A stretch of 64,000 nucleotides of DNA from Flavobacteriaceae bacterium (lineage in GTDB: Bacteria > Bacteroidota > Bacteroidia > Flavobacteriales > Flavobacteriaceae): positions 1 to 64,000 of the forward strand of contig CANFZM010000008.1 in assembly GCA_947451525.1 (NCBI GenBank). Reading direction: 5' to 3'. How positions within the stretch are numbered: the stretch's first letter is position 1; the number at the start of each line of letters is the position of its first letter. The position numbers were made by a program, and so were the translations under genes. Below, piece after piece: positions 31,111-39,800 of this stretch. The notes beneath the pieces are model-generated. The model made no database searches and had not been told where the DNA came from. It saw only the letters and a program-made list of their open reading frames with translations.

Positions 31111-32468
31111 GATGTAGTATTTTTTTGTTTATTTAATATTTCATTTATTTTTCGTTCCTCCCAATTATGTCCGTATCCAAAAACCTTGAAAGCGTGCATG
31201 ATAATTCCAAACCCCCAACCTGCTGCCGAAAACCAAAACCATTGAAATTGTGGCGAAAATCGTAGATTAATAAATATTAAAACAGGAATAACACAACAAT
31301 AGGATATTAAGTTTCCGTAAAAACCTTTAAGTTCTTGCACTCGTTTTTTCGCTCTAAAATAAGCGGTGTCTTCACTAAAATTAGACGTTGTTTCCATTAT
31401 ACTTACTTGTTTAGTTAAAATTGGTAAATGCACTGCAAATACATCATTTGTTTGGTCTACTAACACTTTTCTTGAGGTGAGAATACCATAACGGCTGATG
31501 ATATTTTGAAGTCCAACTCCCCTTCCTTCTTGCAAGACTTCTTTCTTTTTCAAATCGTTTTGAACCACCAGGTAATTATCTTTTATAAAGATTTTAATGT
31601 GCAATGGTTTTTGCTCACTCACTACATTGTGTTTGATGCAATTTTCTAATAATAATTGAAGAGAAAGTGGCACTACTTTAGCATCAGCATCAATTCCGTC
31701 CGAAGGTAATTCATAACTAATACTATTTTCGAATCGCATTTTCAGCAAATTCATATACGTTTTTGCAAATGCTAATTCTTCATCTACAGAAACTAATTCT
31801 TTATCTTTTTGTTCCAAAACGTAACGATAAATTTTAGATAATGAAGTAGTAAATCGTTGCGCATTTTCTGGATTTTCTTCAATTAAGGAACTCAATACAT
31901 TCAAACTGTTAAAAAGAAAATGCGGATCTATTTGATTTTTAAGACTTTCAAATTTAGCATTGGCAGTACCCGCAATAATCTTTTGCTCTTTAACCTTGTT
32001 TTCATTGTAGGATTTATAGAAATAAAAAGCATGTATTGCTAATGTAATTACTAATGTGATAATTATAGAACCTAAATAATTAGAAGGCTTTTCAGAATTA
32101 ATAAATACAATAAAATTATTTCCTTCAATTATTATATTTTGAAAAATTCGCAATAAAAAAATAATAATTATAGATAGTATAAAGGATGCTCCAAATCCAA
32201 TAGCAATTCTTTTTTTAGTAAATCGGTCCTCCTTAAAAACTTCATCTAAATAAATAAATAAAATAGCATTGGAAAAATACAATACAAATGTGTAAAGCAT
32301 GGTATAAAGAAAATTTTCACCAATAATATAACCTACACTATATCCAAATTTATAAGAATTTTCAAAATTTAAATTTCCGTTAATGCCATTTATTAGTAGC
32401 AATACTAAAAAGACCACTAATGAAATAATAATTGCCCTTGGAAGTTGTTTTATGAGTTTGTTTATCAT
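31101..32468 (-). CDS. LytS-type sensor histidine kinase fused to a C-terminal 2TM domain
   Basis: The 455-residue protein has about four N-terminal membrane segments, the His_kinase motif with H183 (IDPHFLFNSLN), the N-box ENCIKHN (275-281) and G-box GRGVGLQNI (315-323), followed from about residue 366 by a complete 2TM domain (AKKRVQELKGFYGNLISY, GWGFGIIMHAFKVFG, NWEERKINEIL). M358 marks where a separate 2TM gene may once have begun. It is first in an operon with two 2TM genes and the LytTR regulator. Signal unknown. Confidence 0.9.
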   Translation of the reverse strand: MINKLIKQLPRAIIISLVVFLVLLLINGINGNLNFENSYKFGYSVGYIIGENFLYTMLYTFVLYFSNAILFIYLDEVFKEDRFTKKRIAIGFGASFILSIIIIFLLRIFQNIIIEGNNFIVFINSEKPSNYLGSIIITLVITLAIHAFYFYKSYNENKVKEQKIIAGTANAKFESLKNQIDPHFLFNSLNVLSSLIEENPENAQRFTTSLSKIYRYVLEQKDKELVSVDEELAFAKTYMNLLKMRFENSISYELPSDGIDADAKVVPLSLQLLLENCIKHNVVSEQKPLHIKIFIKDNYLVVQNDLKKKEVLQEGRGVGLQNIISRYGILTSRKVLVDQTNDVFAVHLPILTKQVSIMETTSNFSEDTAYFRAKKRVQELKGFYGNLISYCCVIPVLIFINLRFSPQFQWFWFSAAGWGFGIIMHAFKVFGYGHNWEERKINEILNKQKNTTSWK

Positions 32469-32884
32469 TGGATATATAGAATTAATTATTTTAAGTCAAA
32501 AGGAAAAATAAATTATCCCATTTAATTATTGTTTTCCGTTCTTTTTTAAAACACAAGTTGATGAATTAGGTATTTATCGTTTAAATTTAGCAAATAAATG
32601 GATAGATATTTCTTGTTCATTATTATTTATGATGTTAATAAGGATGAAATAAAAAATGCTAATGCAGTTATAATTTTAATCATAAGTCAGATTTTTTAAT
32701 TTGGATTGATATTGTTTTTTGATATTGCTTCTAATTCTGATGTAAAACTATAGTGAAATTAATTCTTATAAAATTTATATTTACCGAATTGTTGAATATC
32801 AAGGATGAGTTGTAGAAACAATTATTAAAGATTTTCTATTTCAAATAAATTTACTATTATTGTAGTATTAATAAATAAAAAAAA
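32469..32884. other. 416-bp intergenic region without a recognisable gene
   Basis: This gap lies between the divergent kinase operon and the secreted protein at 32885. It is very AT-rich. The only frames are a few short ones, such as about 33 codons from 32598, with no credible start signal. TATTATTG near 32862 is a one-mismatch -7 element for the downstream gene. No strong hairpin or repeat seen. Confidence 0.6.
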
Positions 32885-33280
32885 ATGAAACTACTAAAAT
32901 CACTAATCGCTATTGCTTTATTTATGGCAATCAATACAATTTCCGCACAGTCTGTTACTGAAAAATGGAAACAATTGGGTACTTTTCACGAATTGTTATC
33001 CAAAACATTTAAGCCTTCTGAAGATGGTGATTTTGCTCCGATAAAACTTTTTTCTCAAGATTTAGTTACCAAAGTTGTTGCATTAGATGTAAATACAATG
33101 CCACAAGATTTAAAATCAGCAAGGCTAGAAGACCTTCTTGTTATATTAAAAAAACAAACCAACGTGCTTAATGAATTAGTAAAAGTAAAAGCTCCAAATG
33201 CCGAAATCATGAGGACATTTGAAAATGTTCACGACATTTACAACAGAGTTGTTTATGTATGTGAACCTCAAAAAAAATAA
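32885..33280 (+). CDS. Secreted small helical protein of unknown function
   Basis: The 131-residue product has a signal peptide (MKLLKSLIAIALFMAINTISAQS) and a mature helical part containing LGTFHELLSKTFKPSEDGDFAPIK and, near the end, FENVHDIYNRVVYVCEPQKK. The conserved-looking histidines are at positions usual for small four-helix periplasmic proteins, similar in plan to cytochrome b562-like bundles, but heme or metal binding is not proven. A hairpin terminator at 33285 ends the transcript. Confidence 0.6.
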   Translation: MKLLKSLIAIALFMAINTISAQSVTEKWKQLGTFHELLSKTFKPSEDGDFAPIKLFSQDLVTKVVALDVNTMPQDLKSARLEDLLVILKKQTNVLNELVKVKAPNAEIMRTFENVHDIYNRVVYVCEPQKK

Positions 33281-33284
33281 TAGT

Positions 33285-33312
33285 AAACCTAGCCAAATGC
33301 TAGGTTTTTTTT
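33285..33312 (+). terminator. Rho-independent terminator of the secreted helical protein gene
   Basis: AAACCTAGC (33285-33293) pairs with GCTAGGTTT (33299-33307) around a 5-nt loop, followed by eight T residues. It lies just where the HigB-like reading frame downstream loses its 5' part. Confidence 0.88.
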
Positions 33313-33319
33313 ATAGTAA

Positions 33320-33550
33320 CAATTAGAAAAAATTCCTGAAATGTATTTAAAGCATATTGAAAATACAGACGGATTATATGAAATTAGAGTAAAACAAGGG
33401 AGCGATATTTTTAGAATTTTCTGTTTTTTCGACAAAGGGAAATTAATTGTTCTGGCAAATGGTTTTCAAAAGAAAGAACAAAAGACTCCTAAAAAAGAAA
33501 TAGAGAAGGCTCTAAAAATAAAAAAAGAATACGAATATGAAAATAAGTAA
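33320..33550 (+). pseudogene. HigB-like (Gp49-family) toxin, 5'-truncated
   Basis: From ATG 33341 the frame encodes 69 residues (MYLKHIENTDGLYEIRV, then IFRIFCFFDKGKLIVLANGF and KTPKKEIEKALKIKKEYE) matching only the C-terminal two thirds of Gp49/HigB toxins, which are usually about 100-120 residues. The frame extends upstream through seven codons reading QLEKIPE, also family-like, and then meets a stop at 33317. The missing N-terminus is replaced by the terminator of the previous gene. Activity is unlikely, though a short peptide could still be made. Confidence 0.72.
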
Positions 33551-33836
33551 CTTAAAAACACTAGCAGAATTTAAAGATGAATTTTATGGTAAAAAGGGTA
33601 CTGTAAAAAGAGATAAATTAGAAAAAGATTTTGAACAATTCAAACTTGGAGCTTTAATTCATGAAGCAAGAATTGAAAAAGGCCTGACTCAAGAAGAACT
33701 TGCTATTAAAAGTGGTACTACAAAATCGTATATTTCAAGATTAGAAAATAATGTAAAGGAAGTTAGATTTTCAACTCTTCAAAAAATAGTTGAATTGGGT
33801 TTAGAAGGGAAATTAGAACTTGCAATAAAACTATAA
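33537..33836 (+). CDS. HigA-family XRE antitoxin
   Basis: The 99-residue protein has an XRE helix-turn-helix in its C-terminal half: ALIHEARIEKGLTQEELAIKSGTTKSYISRLENNVKEVRF. Its start overlaps the truncated toxin frame by 14 bp, the usual reverse (toxin-first) HigBA order. With the toxin broken, it is an orphan antitoxin that may persist as a regulator or as protection against related toxins. No palindrome was found to assign as its operator. Confidence 0.85.
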   Translation: MKISNLKTLAEFKDEFYGKKGTVKRDKLEKDFEQFKLGALIHEARIEKGLTQEELAIKSGTTKSYISRLENNVKEVRFSTLQKIVELGLEGKLELAIKL

Positions 33837-33883
33837 GTTTTAACCCCAGATTCAATAAATACAAACAATCTTTATAACCCAAT

Positions 33884-34306
33884 ATGCCAAGAATATTAGC
33901 CATTGACTTCGGAATGAAACGCACCGGAATTGCCGTTACCGACGAATTACAAATCATTGCTTCGGGATTAACTACCATTCCATCCGAAACTGCTATTGCT
34001 TTTTTGAAAGACTATTTTGCTAAAGAAAAAGTGTGCAAAGTCTTGATTGGTGAACCCAAACAAATGAATGGTCAGCCTTCCGAAAGTACCGAAATCATTG
34101 AGAAATTTGTTTCTAAATTTAAAAAAGAATTTCCGGATATGTCACTAGAACGTTCGGACGAGCGATTTACATCTAAAATGGCATTTCAAACCATGATTGA
34201 TAGCGGACTCAATAAAAAACAACGTCAAAACAAAGCATTAGTTGATGAAATTGCTGCGACGATAATGCTTCAAGATTATTTATTGCGATTTAAAATTACC
34301 TATTAA
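33884..34306 (+). CDS. ruvX: Holliday junction resolvase RuvX (YqgF)
   Basis: The 140-residue RNase H-like protein has the catalytic ILAIDFGMKRTGIAVTD (first Asp), the VLIGEPKQMNG segment and the late VDEIAATIMLQDYL with the final acidic residues. YqgF proteins process pre-16S rRNA 5' ends in E. coli and are also named for Holliday junction resolution. It begins a plus-strand housekeeping stretch with def, a DUF5606 gene and mazG. Confidence 0.93.
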   Translation: MPRILAIDFGMKRTGIAVTDELQIIASGLTTIPSETAIAFLKDYFAKEKVCKVLIGEPKQMNGQPSESTEIIEKFVSKFKKEFPDMSLERSDERFTSKMAFQTMIDSGLNKKQRQNKALVDEIAATIMLQDYLLRFKITY

Positions 34307-34339
34307 TATCTGCCACGTTACTAAAGTTCAAAACTAATA

Positions 34340-35131
34340 ATGAATAAAATAAAATTAATCGTAACCGATTTAGATGGCACTTTACTCGATTCGAACCATC
34401 AACTGCCTAATGACTTTTGGGAAATAGAACAGAAATTATTTGATAATAATATCCTCCTTGCAATTGCTTCGGGAAGACAATTTTATAATATCATAAACGT
34501 TTTTGATAAGATTAAGGAGCGAACTTTGTTTCTTGCTGAAAACGGCACTTATGCTTTTTATCAAGGCAAAGAATTGTTCGTTAATACACTTCCAAAAAAA
34601 GATGCCATTGCATTTATTGAAATTGGAAGAAAGGTACCCGATGCCTATTTGATTTTATGTGGAAAAAATGCCGCTTATGTCGAAAATTCGGAGGAACGAT
34701 TTTTGACAGAAGTAAGAAAATATTATTCGAAATTAGAAATTGTTTCCGATATAACTCAGGTTTCTGACGATGTTTTAAAAGTAACTTTATGTGATTTTAA
34801 AGATGTTCCAACCAATAGTTATTTGTATTTTAAAGAATTTGAAAACGAATTTAAAGTTGCTATTTCGGGTGCAATTTGGCTTGATATAACTAGTTTCAAT
34901 GCTAATAAAGGAGTTGCAGTTGCTTATATCCAAGATCTTTTGAATATTACTTTTAATGAAACTATGGTTTTTGGCGATTTTTTAAACGATTATGAAATGA
35001 TGCAAACCGGAAATTTTAGTTATGCTATGAAAAATGCGCATACCGATATTTTGGAAATATCCAATTTTGTTACGAATTTTGATAACAACAGTAATGGAGT
35101 TACCGAGATTATAAACCAAATTTTAATTTAA
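34340..35131 (+). CDS. HAD-family hydrolase, Cof type
   Basis: The 263-residue protein shows HAD motif I VTDLDGTLLDSNHQLP, motif II IASGRQFYN, and motif IV VFGDFLNDYEMMQ. The Cof (C2-cap) subgroup dephosphorylates phospho-sugars, flavin or nucleotide intermediates; the natural substrate is not readable. It starts 33 bp after ruvX. Confidence 0.9.
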   Translation: MNKIKLIVTDLDGTLLDSNHQLPNDFWEIEQKLFDNNILLAIASGRQFYNIINVFDKIKERTLFLAENGTYAFYQGKELFVNTLPKKDAIAFIEIGRKVPDAYLILCGKNAAYVENSEERFLTEVRKYYSKLEIVSDITQVSDDVLKVTLCDFKDVPTNSYLYFKEFENEFKVAISGAIWLDITSFNANKGVAVAYIQDLLNITFNETMVFGDFLNDYEMMQTGNFSYAMKNAHTDILEISNFVTNFDNNSNGVTEIINQILI

Positions 35132-35181
35132 TCGTTCTAAATTAATTCCAGCATTCTTTCCAACTAAATGCGTTTTTTTGT

Positions 35182-35189
35182 TACTTTTG
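35182..35189 (+). promoter_or_regulatory. -7 promoter element of def
   Basis: TACTTTTG is an exact TAnnTTTG match, 37 bp before the def ATG. An A-rich leader with a 13-A run follows. Confidence 0.5.
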
Positions 35190-35226
35190 CACTTCGATTT
35201 CAAAAAAAAAAAAATAATATCAGAAA

Positions 35227-35814
35227 ATGATACTACCAATATACGGTTATGGTGATCCTGTTTTAAGAAAAGTAGGCGAAGATATTTCGGCTGAATATCC
35301 TAATTTGCAGGAAATCATCGTTAATATGTACGAAACTATGTACAATGCTTATGGCGTTGGATTGGCGGCTCCACAAGTTGGATTGGCAATTCGGTTGTTT
35401 GTTATTGATACCGAGCCTTTTAGCGACAGCGAAGACCTAACTACCGAAGAGCAAAACCAATTAAAAGGGTTTAAACAAACCTTTATTAATGCCAAAATGC
35501 TTAAAGAAGAAGGCGAAGAATGGGGTTTTAACGAAGGTTGCTTGAGTATTCCAGACGTTCGGGAAGATGTGTATCGTCAAGAAAAAATTACTTTAGAATT
35601 TTATGACGAAAATTTCAATAAAAAAACCGAAGTTTATGATGGCTTAATTGCGCGTGTAATTCAGCACGAATACGATCATATTGAAGGGATTCTTTTTACC
35701 GATAAAATCGCAATGTTGAAAAAGACCTTGATTAAAAAGAAGTTACAAAATATTATGGACGGTAAAGCCCGTCCGGATTACAGAATGAAATTTTGCAATA
35801 AAAAAGGAAGATAA
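35227..35814 (+). CDS. def: Peptide deformylase
   Basis: The 195-residue enzyme removes the N-formyl group from nascent proteins. All three motifs are present: GVGLAAPQVG, EGCLSIPDV and the metal-binding QHEYDHIEG. Length is in the family's range. It has its own promoter element upstream and is followed by the DUF5606 gene. Confidence 0.96.
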   Translation: MILPIYGYGDPVLRKVGEDISAEYPNLQEIIVNMYETMYNAYGVGLAAPQVGLAIRLFVIDTEPFSDSEDLTTEEQNQLKGFKQTFINAKMLKEEGEEWGFNEGCLSIPDVREDVYRQEKITLEFYDENFNKKTEVYDGLIARVIQHEYDHIEGILFTDKIAMLKKTLIKKKLQNIMDGKARPDYRMKFCNKKGR

Positions 35815-35910
35815 TTTAAGAAACTCAATTTTTGAAATTTTGTTATTGCAATTGCTATTGTAATTGAACTTTTATAATATATTTACCACCTATTAAAATA
35901 CTTTTAGAAA

Positions 35911-36381
35911 ATGAATGTAGAAAAAATATTAGCCATTTCAGGCAAACCAGGGTTATATGAATTGAAAGTACAAACGCGTTCCGGATTTGTAGCCGAGTCG
36001 ATGCTAGATGGAAAAAGAATTACTGTTGGAATGCGAAGTAACGTAAGTTTGTTGTCTGAAATTTCTATGTATACCCATAGCGAAGAGAAACCTTTAGTTG
36101 AAATTATGCGTGCAATTGCCGTAAAAGAAAACGAAGGACCTGCTATTTCGCATAAAGAAGATACCGCTAAATTATTGGAATATTTCAAACAAATAGTTCC
36201 AGATTATGATGAAGATAGAGTATATCCATCCGACATTAAAAAAGTCTTGAATTGGTATAACATGCTTCAAGCAAAAGGAATGGTTTCTAAAGAAGAGCCT
36301 AAAGTTGAAAATGCGGATTCAGTAAAAGAACAAGTAGTAGAAGAGGTTAAGGCTAAAAAGAAAACTGCTAAAAAAGAGTAG
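35911..36381 (+). CDS. DUF5606 protein
   Basis: The 156-residue cytosolic protein begins with NVEKILAISGKPGLYELKVQ and TRSGFVAESMLDGKRITVG, the SH3-like DUF5606 start. It ends in a lysine- and glutamate-rich tail (residues 130-156) likely to be disordered. In flavobacteria the gene is usually next to def and mazG, as here, but no function is established. A strong hairpin terminator follows at 36405. Confidence 0.85.
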   Translation: MNVEKILAISGKPGLYELKVQTRSGFVAESMLDGKRITVGMRSNVSLLSEISMYTHSEEKPLVEIMRAIAVKENEGPAISHKEDTAKLLEYFKQIVPDYDEDRVYPSDIKKVLNWYNMLQAKGMVSKEEPKVENADSVKEQVVEEVKAKKKTAKKE

Positions 36382-36404
36382 TTCTATTTTAGAACATAAA
36401 TTTT

Positions 36405-36440
36405 AATCCTGTCAAGAAGATTTCTGACAGGATTTTTTTT
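36405..36440 (+). terminator. Terminator after the DUF5606 gene
   Basis: AATCCTGTCA (36405-36414) pairs with TGACAGGATT (36425-36434), followed by a T-run. It separates the DUF5606 transcript from mazEF. Confidence 0.88.
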
Positions 36441-36446
36441 GTAATT

Positions 36447-36478
36447 TTTGGATTCGTTATAATAATGTTATAACTTTG
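36447..36478 (+). promoter_or_regulatory. mazEF promoter
   Basis: TTTG at 36447-36450, a 20-bp spacer and TAACTTTG at 36471-36478 form a full promoter. It rules out the upstream start at 36476 and supports ATG 36497. Confidence 0.65.
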
Positions 36479-36496
36479 TTTTTTAAATTCATTATT

Positions 36497-36745
36497 ATGG
36501 AAACAAATATTATTAATGTTGGAAATTCTAAAGGGATCATAATTCCGGCTAAATTATTGAAAATTTTTGGCTTTGAAAATACTGTTAATATTGAAATTCA
36601 AGGAGATAGTTTAGTTATTAGTTCTTCTAAAAATTCCCGTTTAGGTTGGGAAGATTTAATTAAAAAAGAGATAGAAACTAATGGCCCTTCTAAATCGTTA
36701 CTTCCTGATTTTTTTGAAGATGAAAAAGACGAATGGACATGGTAA
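36497..36745 (+). CDS. mazE: MazE-type antitoxin (AbrB/SpoVT DNA-binding domain)
   Basis: The 82-residue protein has the N-terminal swapped-hairpin AbrB fold: INVGNSKGIIIPAKLLKIFGF then VNIEIQGDSLVISSSK. The C-terminal acidic tail with DFFEDEKDEWTW is the part that binds and blocks MazF. Start 36497 is set by the promoter. It overlaps the toxin gene by 13 bp. Confidence 0.85.
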   Translation: METNIINVGNSKGIIIPAKLLKIFGFENTVNIEIQGDSLVISSSKNSRLGWEDLIKKEIETNGPSKSLLPDFFEDEKDEWTW

Positions 36746-37059
36746 ATCAATATGAAATTTATTGGATTGTTCTCGATCCAACAATTGGTAGTGAAATTAG
36801 TAAGATTCGTCCGTGTCTTGTAATCTCGCCCAACGAATCCAATCAGCATCTAAATACGGTTCTCGTGGCGCCTATAACTTCAACCATTCGAAATTTTCCG
36901 ATGCGAATTAATATCACTTTAGAAAATAAAAATGGCCAAATTGCTTTAGATCAAATTCGTTGTGTGGATAAAATCCGATTGAAAAATAGAATAGATATTC
37001 TTTCTAATAAAGATATTCAAAAGGTAAAAAACATATTAAAAATTTATTTGATAGATTAA
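36733..37059 (+). CDS. mazF: MazF/PemK-family endoribonuclease toxin
   Basis: The 108-residue protein has the MazF plan: IYWIVLDPTIGSEISKIRPCLVISP (catalytic arginine region) and VLVAPITSTIRNFPMRI, ending in a C-terminal helix. It would cleave mRNA at a short specific sequence when not bound by MazE. It overlaps mazE by 13 bp and lies 11 bp before mazG, reproducing the mazE-mazF-mazG order of E. coli. Confidence 0.88.
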   Translation: MDMVNQYEIYWIVLDPTIGSEISKIRPCLVISPNESNQHLNTVLVAPITSTIRNFPMRINITLENKNGQIALDQIRCVDKIRLKNRIDILSNKDIQKVKNILKIYLID

Positions 37060-37070
37060 AAATACACACT

Positions 37071-37844
37071 ATGAATACTAGACAACAACAACTCGACGCT
37101 TTTGGTAGATTACTCGATATTATGGACGATTTACGCGAGAAATGTCCTTGGGATAAAAAGCAAACGCTTGAAAGTTTACGGCATTTAACTATAGAAGAAA
37201 CCTACGAATTGGGGGATGCTATCTTAAATAATGACTTGCAGGAGATTAAAAAAGAACTTGGAGATGTTTTGTTGCATATTGTTTTTTATGCCAAAATAGG
37301 TAGCGAAACCAAGGACTTTGATATTGCCGATGTTTGTAACGAAATCTGTGAAAAATTGATTTTCAGACATCCACATATTTATGGTGATGTAGTTGTTGCA
37401 GATGAAGAAGAAGTAAAACAAAACTGGGAAAAACTAAAACTTAAAGAAGGCAATAAATCCGTTTTAGAAGGGGTTCCTAAAGGATTACCAGCCTTAGTGA
37501 AAGCGAGTAGAATTCAAGATAAAGTAAAAGGAGTAGGGTTTGATTGGGAAGAACCGCACCAAGTTTGGGATAAAGTACAAGAAGAACTTCAAGAATTGCA
37601 AGTGGAAGTAGCGGCAGGCGATCAAGATAAAATAGAAGCCGAATTTGGGGATGTATTATTTTCGATGATTAATTATGCCCGATTTTTGAAAGTAAATCCC
37701 GAAGACGCTTTGGAACGAACCAATAAAAAATTCATCAAACGTTTTCAATATTTAGAAAGCAAAGCTGGGGAATTAGGAAAACCATTAATGGATATGACCC
37801 TAGCAGAAATGGATGTTTTTTGGGAAGAGGCAAAGAAATTATAA
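37071..37844 (+). CDS. mazG: Nucleoside triphosphate pyrophosphohydrolase MazG
   Basis: The 257-residue protein has two MazG domains. The first reads LREKCPWDKKQTLESLRHLTIEETYEL and EIKKELGDVLLHIVFYAKI; the second has KVQEELQELQVEV and EFGDVLFSMINYARFLKV. The ExxE-x12-ExxD motif binds Mg and NTP. MazG hydrolyses NTPs and in E. coli lowers (p)ppGpp-linked MazF toxicity. It is downstream of mazEF, 11 bp apart, and likely shares its transcript. Confidence 0.94.
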   Translation: MNTRQQQLDAFGRLLDIMDDLREKCPWDKKQTLESLRHLTIEETYELGDAILNNDLQEIKKELGDVLLHIVFYAKIGSETKDFDIADVCNEICEKLIFRHPHIYGDVVVADEEEVKQNWEKLKLKEGNKSVLEGVPKGLPALVKASRIQDKVKGVGFDWEEPHQVWDKVQEELQELQVEVAAGDQDKIEAEFGDVLFSMINYARFLKVNPEDALERTNKKFIKRFQYLESKAGELGKPLMDMTLAEMDVFWEEAKKL

Positions 37845-37852
37845 AAAAAGTT

Positions 37853-37922
37853 GCCACGAATTAAACAAATTTACACGAAAATTAAATAATAATAATTTCT
37901 GCAAATTCGTGGAATTCGTGGC
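37853..37922. repeat. Inverted-repeat element with GCCACGAATT ends
   Basis: GCCACGAATT (37853-37862) and AATTCGTGGC (37913-37922) are perfect inverted ends, and a second CACGAA/TTCGTG pair lies inside. It fills the gap between convergent mazG and the gene ending at 37932. The motif is of a kind I recall as dispersed in Flavobacterium. Confidence 0.65.
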
Positions 37923-37931
37923 TGTTTTTAA

Positions 37932-39746
37932 TTAAACCATTTCCAACTGCGGAATTTCAATAGTAAAAATTGAATTTTTATAATCGTGCAATTGGTTTTG
38001 AATTTTTACAAAATCCATTTTAAAGAATTGCGTTTCGGAGAATAATTTCGAATAATAATCTATTCCTTCCAATAAATTATTTTTAAACGATTGCAGTTTT
38101 TTAATCTGTCCTGCAGTAATATCCGAAGTTGTTTCTTCAATTTCATTTTTCAAATAATCAACATACATTTTCAATTCATTGATGAAAAGATTTGGTCGGT
38201 TTATGGAGCCATTAACAGAAGTATTTCCATAAATATGTTGCACCATGTTAGATAGCGAAACTTCTTTATCAAAATAGGCTAGGTTGGGTCCGGGACAAAT
38301 AACAACTCCTTGTTCCTCTCCTTTAATTTTAATATTGTTTTCAATATAAGCAGCATTTACCAACCCAACACAAAGACAGGATTTCTCTGTGATTTTCGTT
38401 TTTTTCTTCTCATAATCTTGTAAAGAAAGAATATCTTTTTGAGCATCTAATTCTTCCAATTTTATGTCTTGGTATTTTCTAGAAGCCGTGCAAATTCCTT
38501 GATTGGAAAACTCTTTGCTCAACGCTAATAATTTTTTCGGACAAGAACTCCCCGATTTGTCTTCAACAATTCTATGTTGTTTTAAGCCTTCATTAGTTGT
38601 GCCTCTAACGGTATTAAACGGAATTCCTAAAGGAGAAATTTGACTGATATAAAAATCTTTTTCTACCGATTTTGCTAACAATTCTCTTGTATCTGCATCA
38701 ACCGAAGTTGCTTCTGGAACCAACAAAAATGGGGAACCCCATCCCACAGAATCCATTTGATAATGATCCAATAAAAATTGGTGTTCTTCTGCTGTTCCAA
38801 CGCCGCCTTGCACGGTAATTTTTAATTCTAAAGGATTTTCAGGTATTGGCATTTCTTTTAAGGTCAATGCTTTAACCATCAATTCATGAGCCGATTGGAT
38901 TAATTGCTCTTTCTTTTGATGAAATTCTTCTAATATAGGACCTAATAAAAATCCGTCGGTTGCAAAGGCATGTCCTCCACAATTTAATCCCGATTCTATT
39001 CGATATTCCGAAACCCAAAGTCCTTTTTTGGCTAAGAAATTCCCCTGAATCATAGCCGAACGGAAGTCGCTTACCTTCAGGATAATTTTCTTTTTCAGCG
39101 CACCATTTGCATCTGGAAAGAAGTCTTTGAAATTTTCAAAATAACTATACAATCTAGGATTCATGCCTGCAGATAATACTACAGAAGAAGTTAGATTACT
39201 ATTTGCAAATCCTCTTAGAGAAGCATGTGCATCATTAAATGTAACTGGTAATTGTTCGTTTTTTATGAAATTGTCTTTATCGACTTTGGTCATGATATTT
39301 ACATCAATTTCACCAGCAGATAAATTATTTTCTAAATAATTTTTTACATTTTCTTTAAATGCAATCCCATCTTCCATAAGGTTTTGCAATCCTTTTTTAA
39401 GTTCTGATTTATTCGGAAGCATCGCAATATAATTGTTTAACGCTTCTTTACTTTCGGCTAATTCATTTTTGAATGCTTCAAATTTTTGCTGCACTACGGC
39501 ATCTACCATATTTAAATAGGAGGTAATTCGTAATGCTCTATAATCTGCAACCTTATTTGAAATTCCTTCGTAATTAAAGTGGAATTTTTCACTATAAAAA
39601 GTATGCATTTTTTCAATTATTTCATCATCTATGATGGAAATAACAGAAGATATACCATATTGTGCCACTCTAATAGGGCTATCTATGGTATATGCCAATC
39701 CCATAACTGGTATGTGAAAGGTATGTGCTGCTTGGTTTTTTGACAT
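37932..39746 (-). CDS. FMN TIM-barrel-like protein with cysteine cluster, function unknown
   Basis: The 604-residue protein resembles nitronate monooxygenase/FabK-type FMN barrels. HIPVMGLAYTIDSPIRVAQYG (residues 11-31), LSAGMNPRL, ESGLNCGGHAFATDG (251-265) and TVQGGVGTAEEHQF (311-324) with SVGWGSPFLLVPE fit the order of their flavin-binding loops. A helical insert (about 80-165) and a long C-terminal region with C402, C419, C457, C459 and C484 are extra; the cysteines could hold an Fe-S cluster. An FNR-type palindrome lies upstream at 39801. No named family is certain; the reaction is unknown. Confidence 0.6.
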   Translation of the reverse strand: MSKNQAAHTFHIPVMGLAYTIDSPIRVAQYGISSVISIIDDEIIEKMHTFYSEKFHFNYEGISNKVADYRALRITSYLNMVDAVVQQKFEAFKNELAESKEALNNYIAMLPNKSELKKGLQNLMEDGIAFKENVKNYLENNLSAGEIDVNIMTKVDKDNFIKNEQLPVTFNDAHASLRGFANSNLTSSVVLSAGMNPRLYSYFENFKDFFPDANGALKKKIILKVSDFRSAMIQGNFLAKKGLWVSEYRIESGLNCGGHAFATDGFLLGPILEEFHQKKEQLIQSAHELMVKALTLKEMPIPENPLELKITVQGGVGTAEEHQFLLDHYQMDSVGWGSPFLLVPEATSVDADTRELLAKSVEKDFYISQISPLGIPFNTVRGTTNEGLKQHRIVEDKSGSSCPKKLLALSKEFSNQGICTASRKYQDIKLEELDAQKDILSLQDYEKKKTKITEKSCLCVGLVNAAYIENNIKIKGEEQGVVICPGPNLAYFDKEVSLSNMVQHIYGNTSVNGSINRPNLFINELKMYVDYLKNEIEETTSDITAGQIKKLQSFKNNLLEGIDYYSKLFSETQFFKMDFVKIQNQLHDYKNSIFTIEIPQLEMV

Positions 39747-39800
39747 TTTAGGTGCTATTTTAATAATTTGTAAATGTTAGAATAGTTGTCTATTAAATAA

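Noticed and set aside
31101..31400. Treating the kinase's 2TM tail as a separate gene
   Set aside because: The frame is continuous from the kinase with no stop; M358 is only a candidate relic start.
32598..32700. Short ORF in the 416-bp gap
   Set aside because: About 33 codons with no credible promoter, no known motif and base composition like the surrounding gap.
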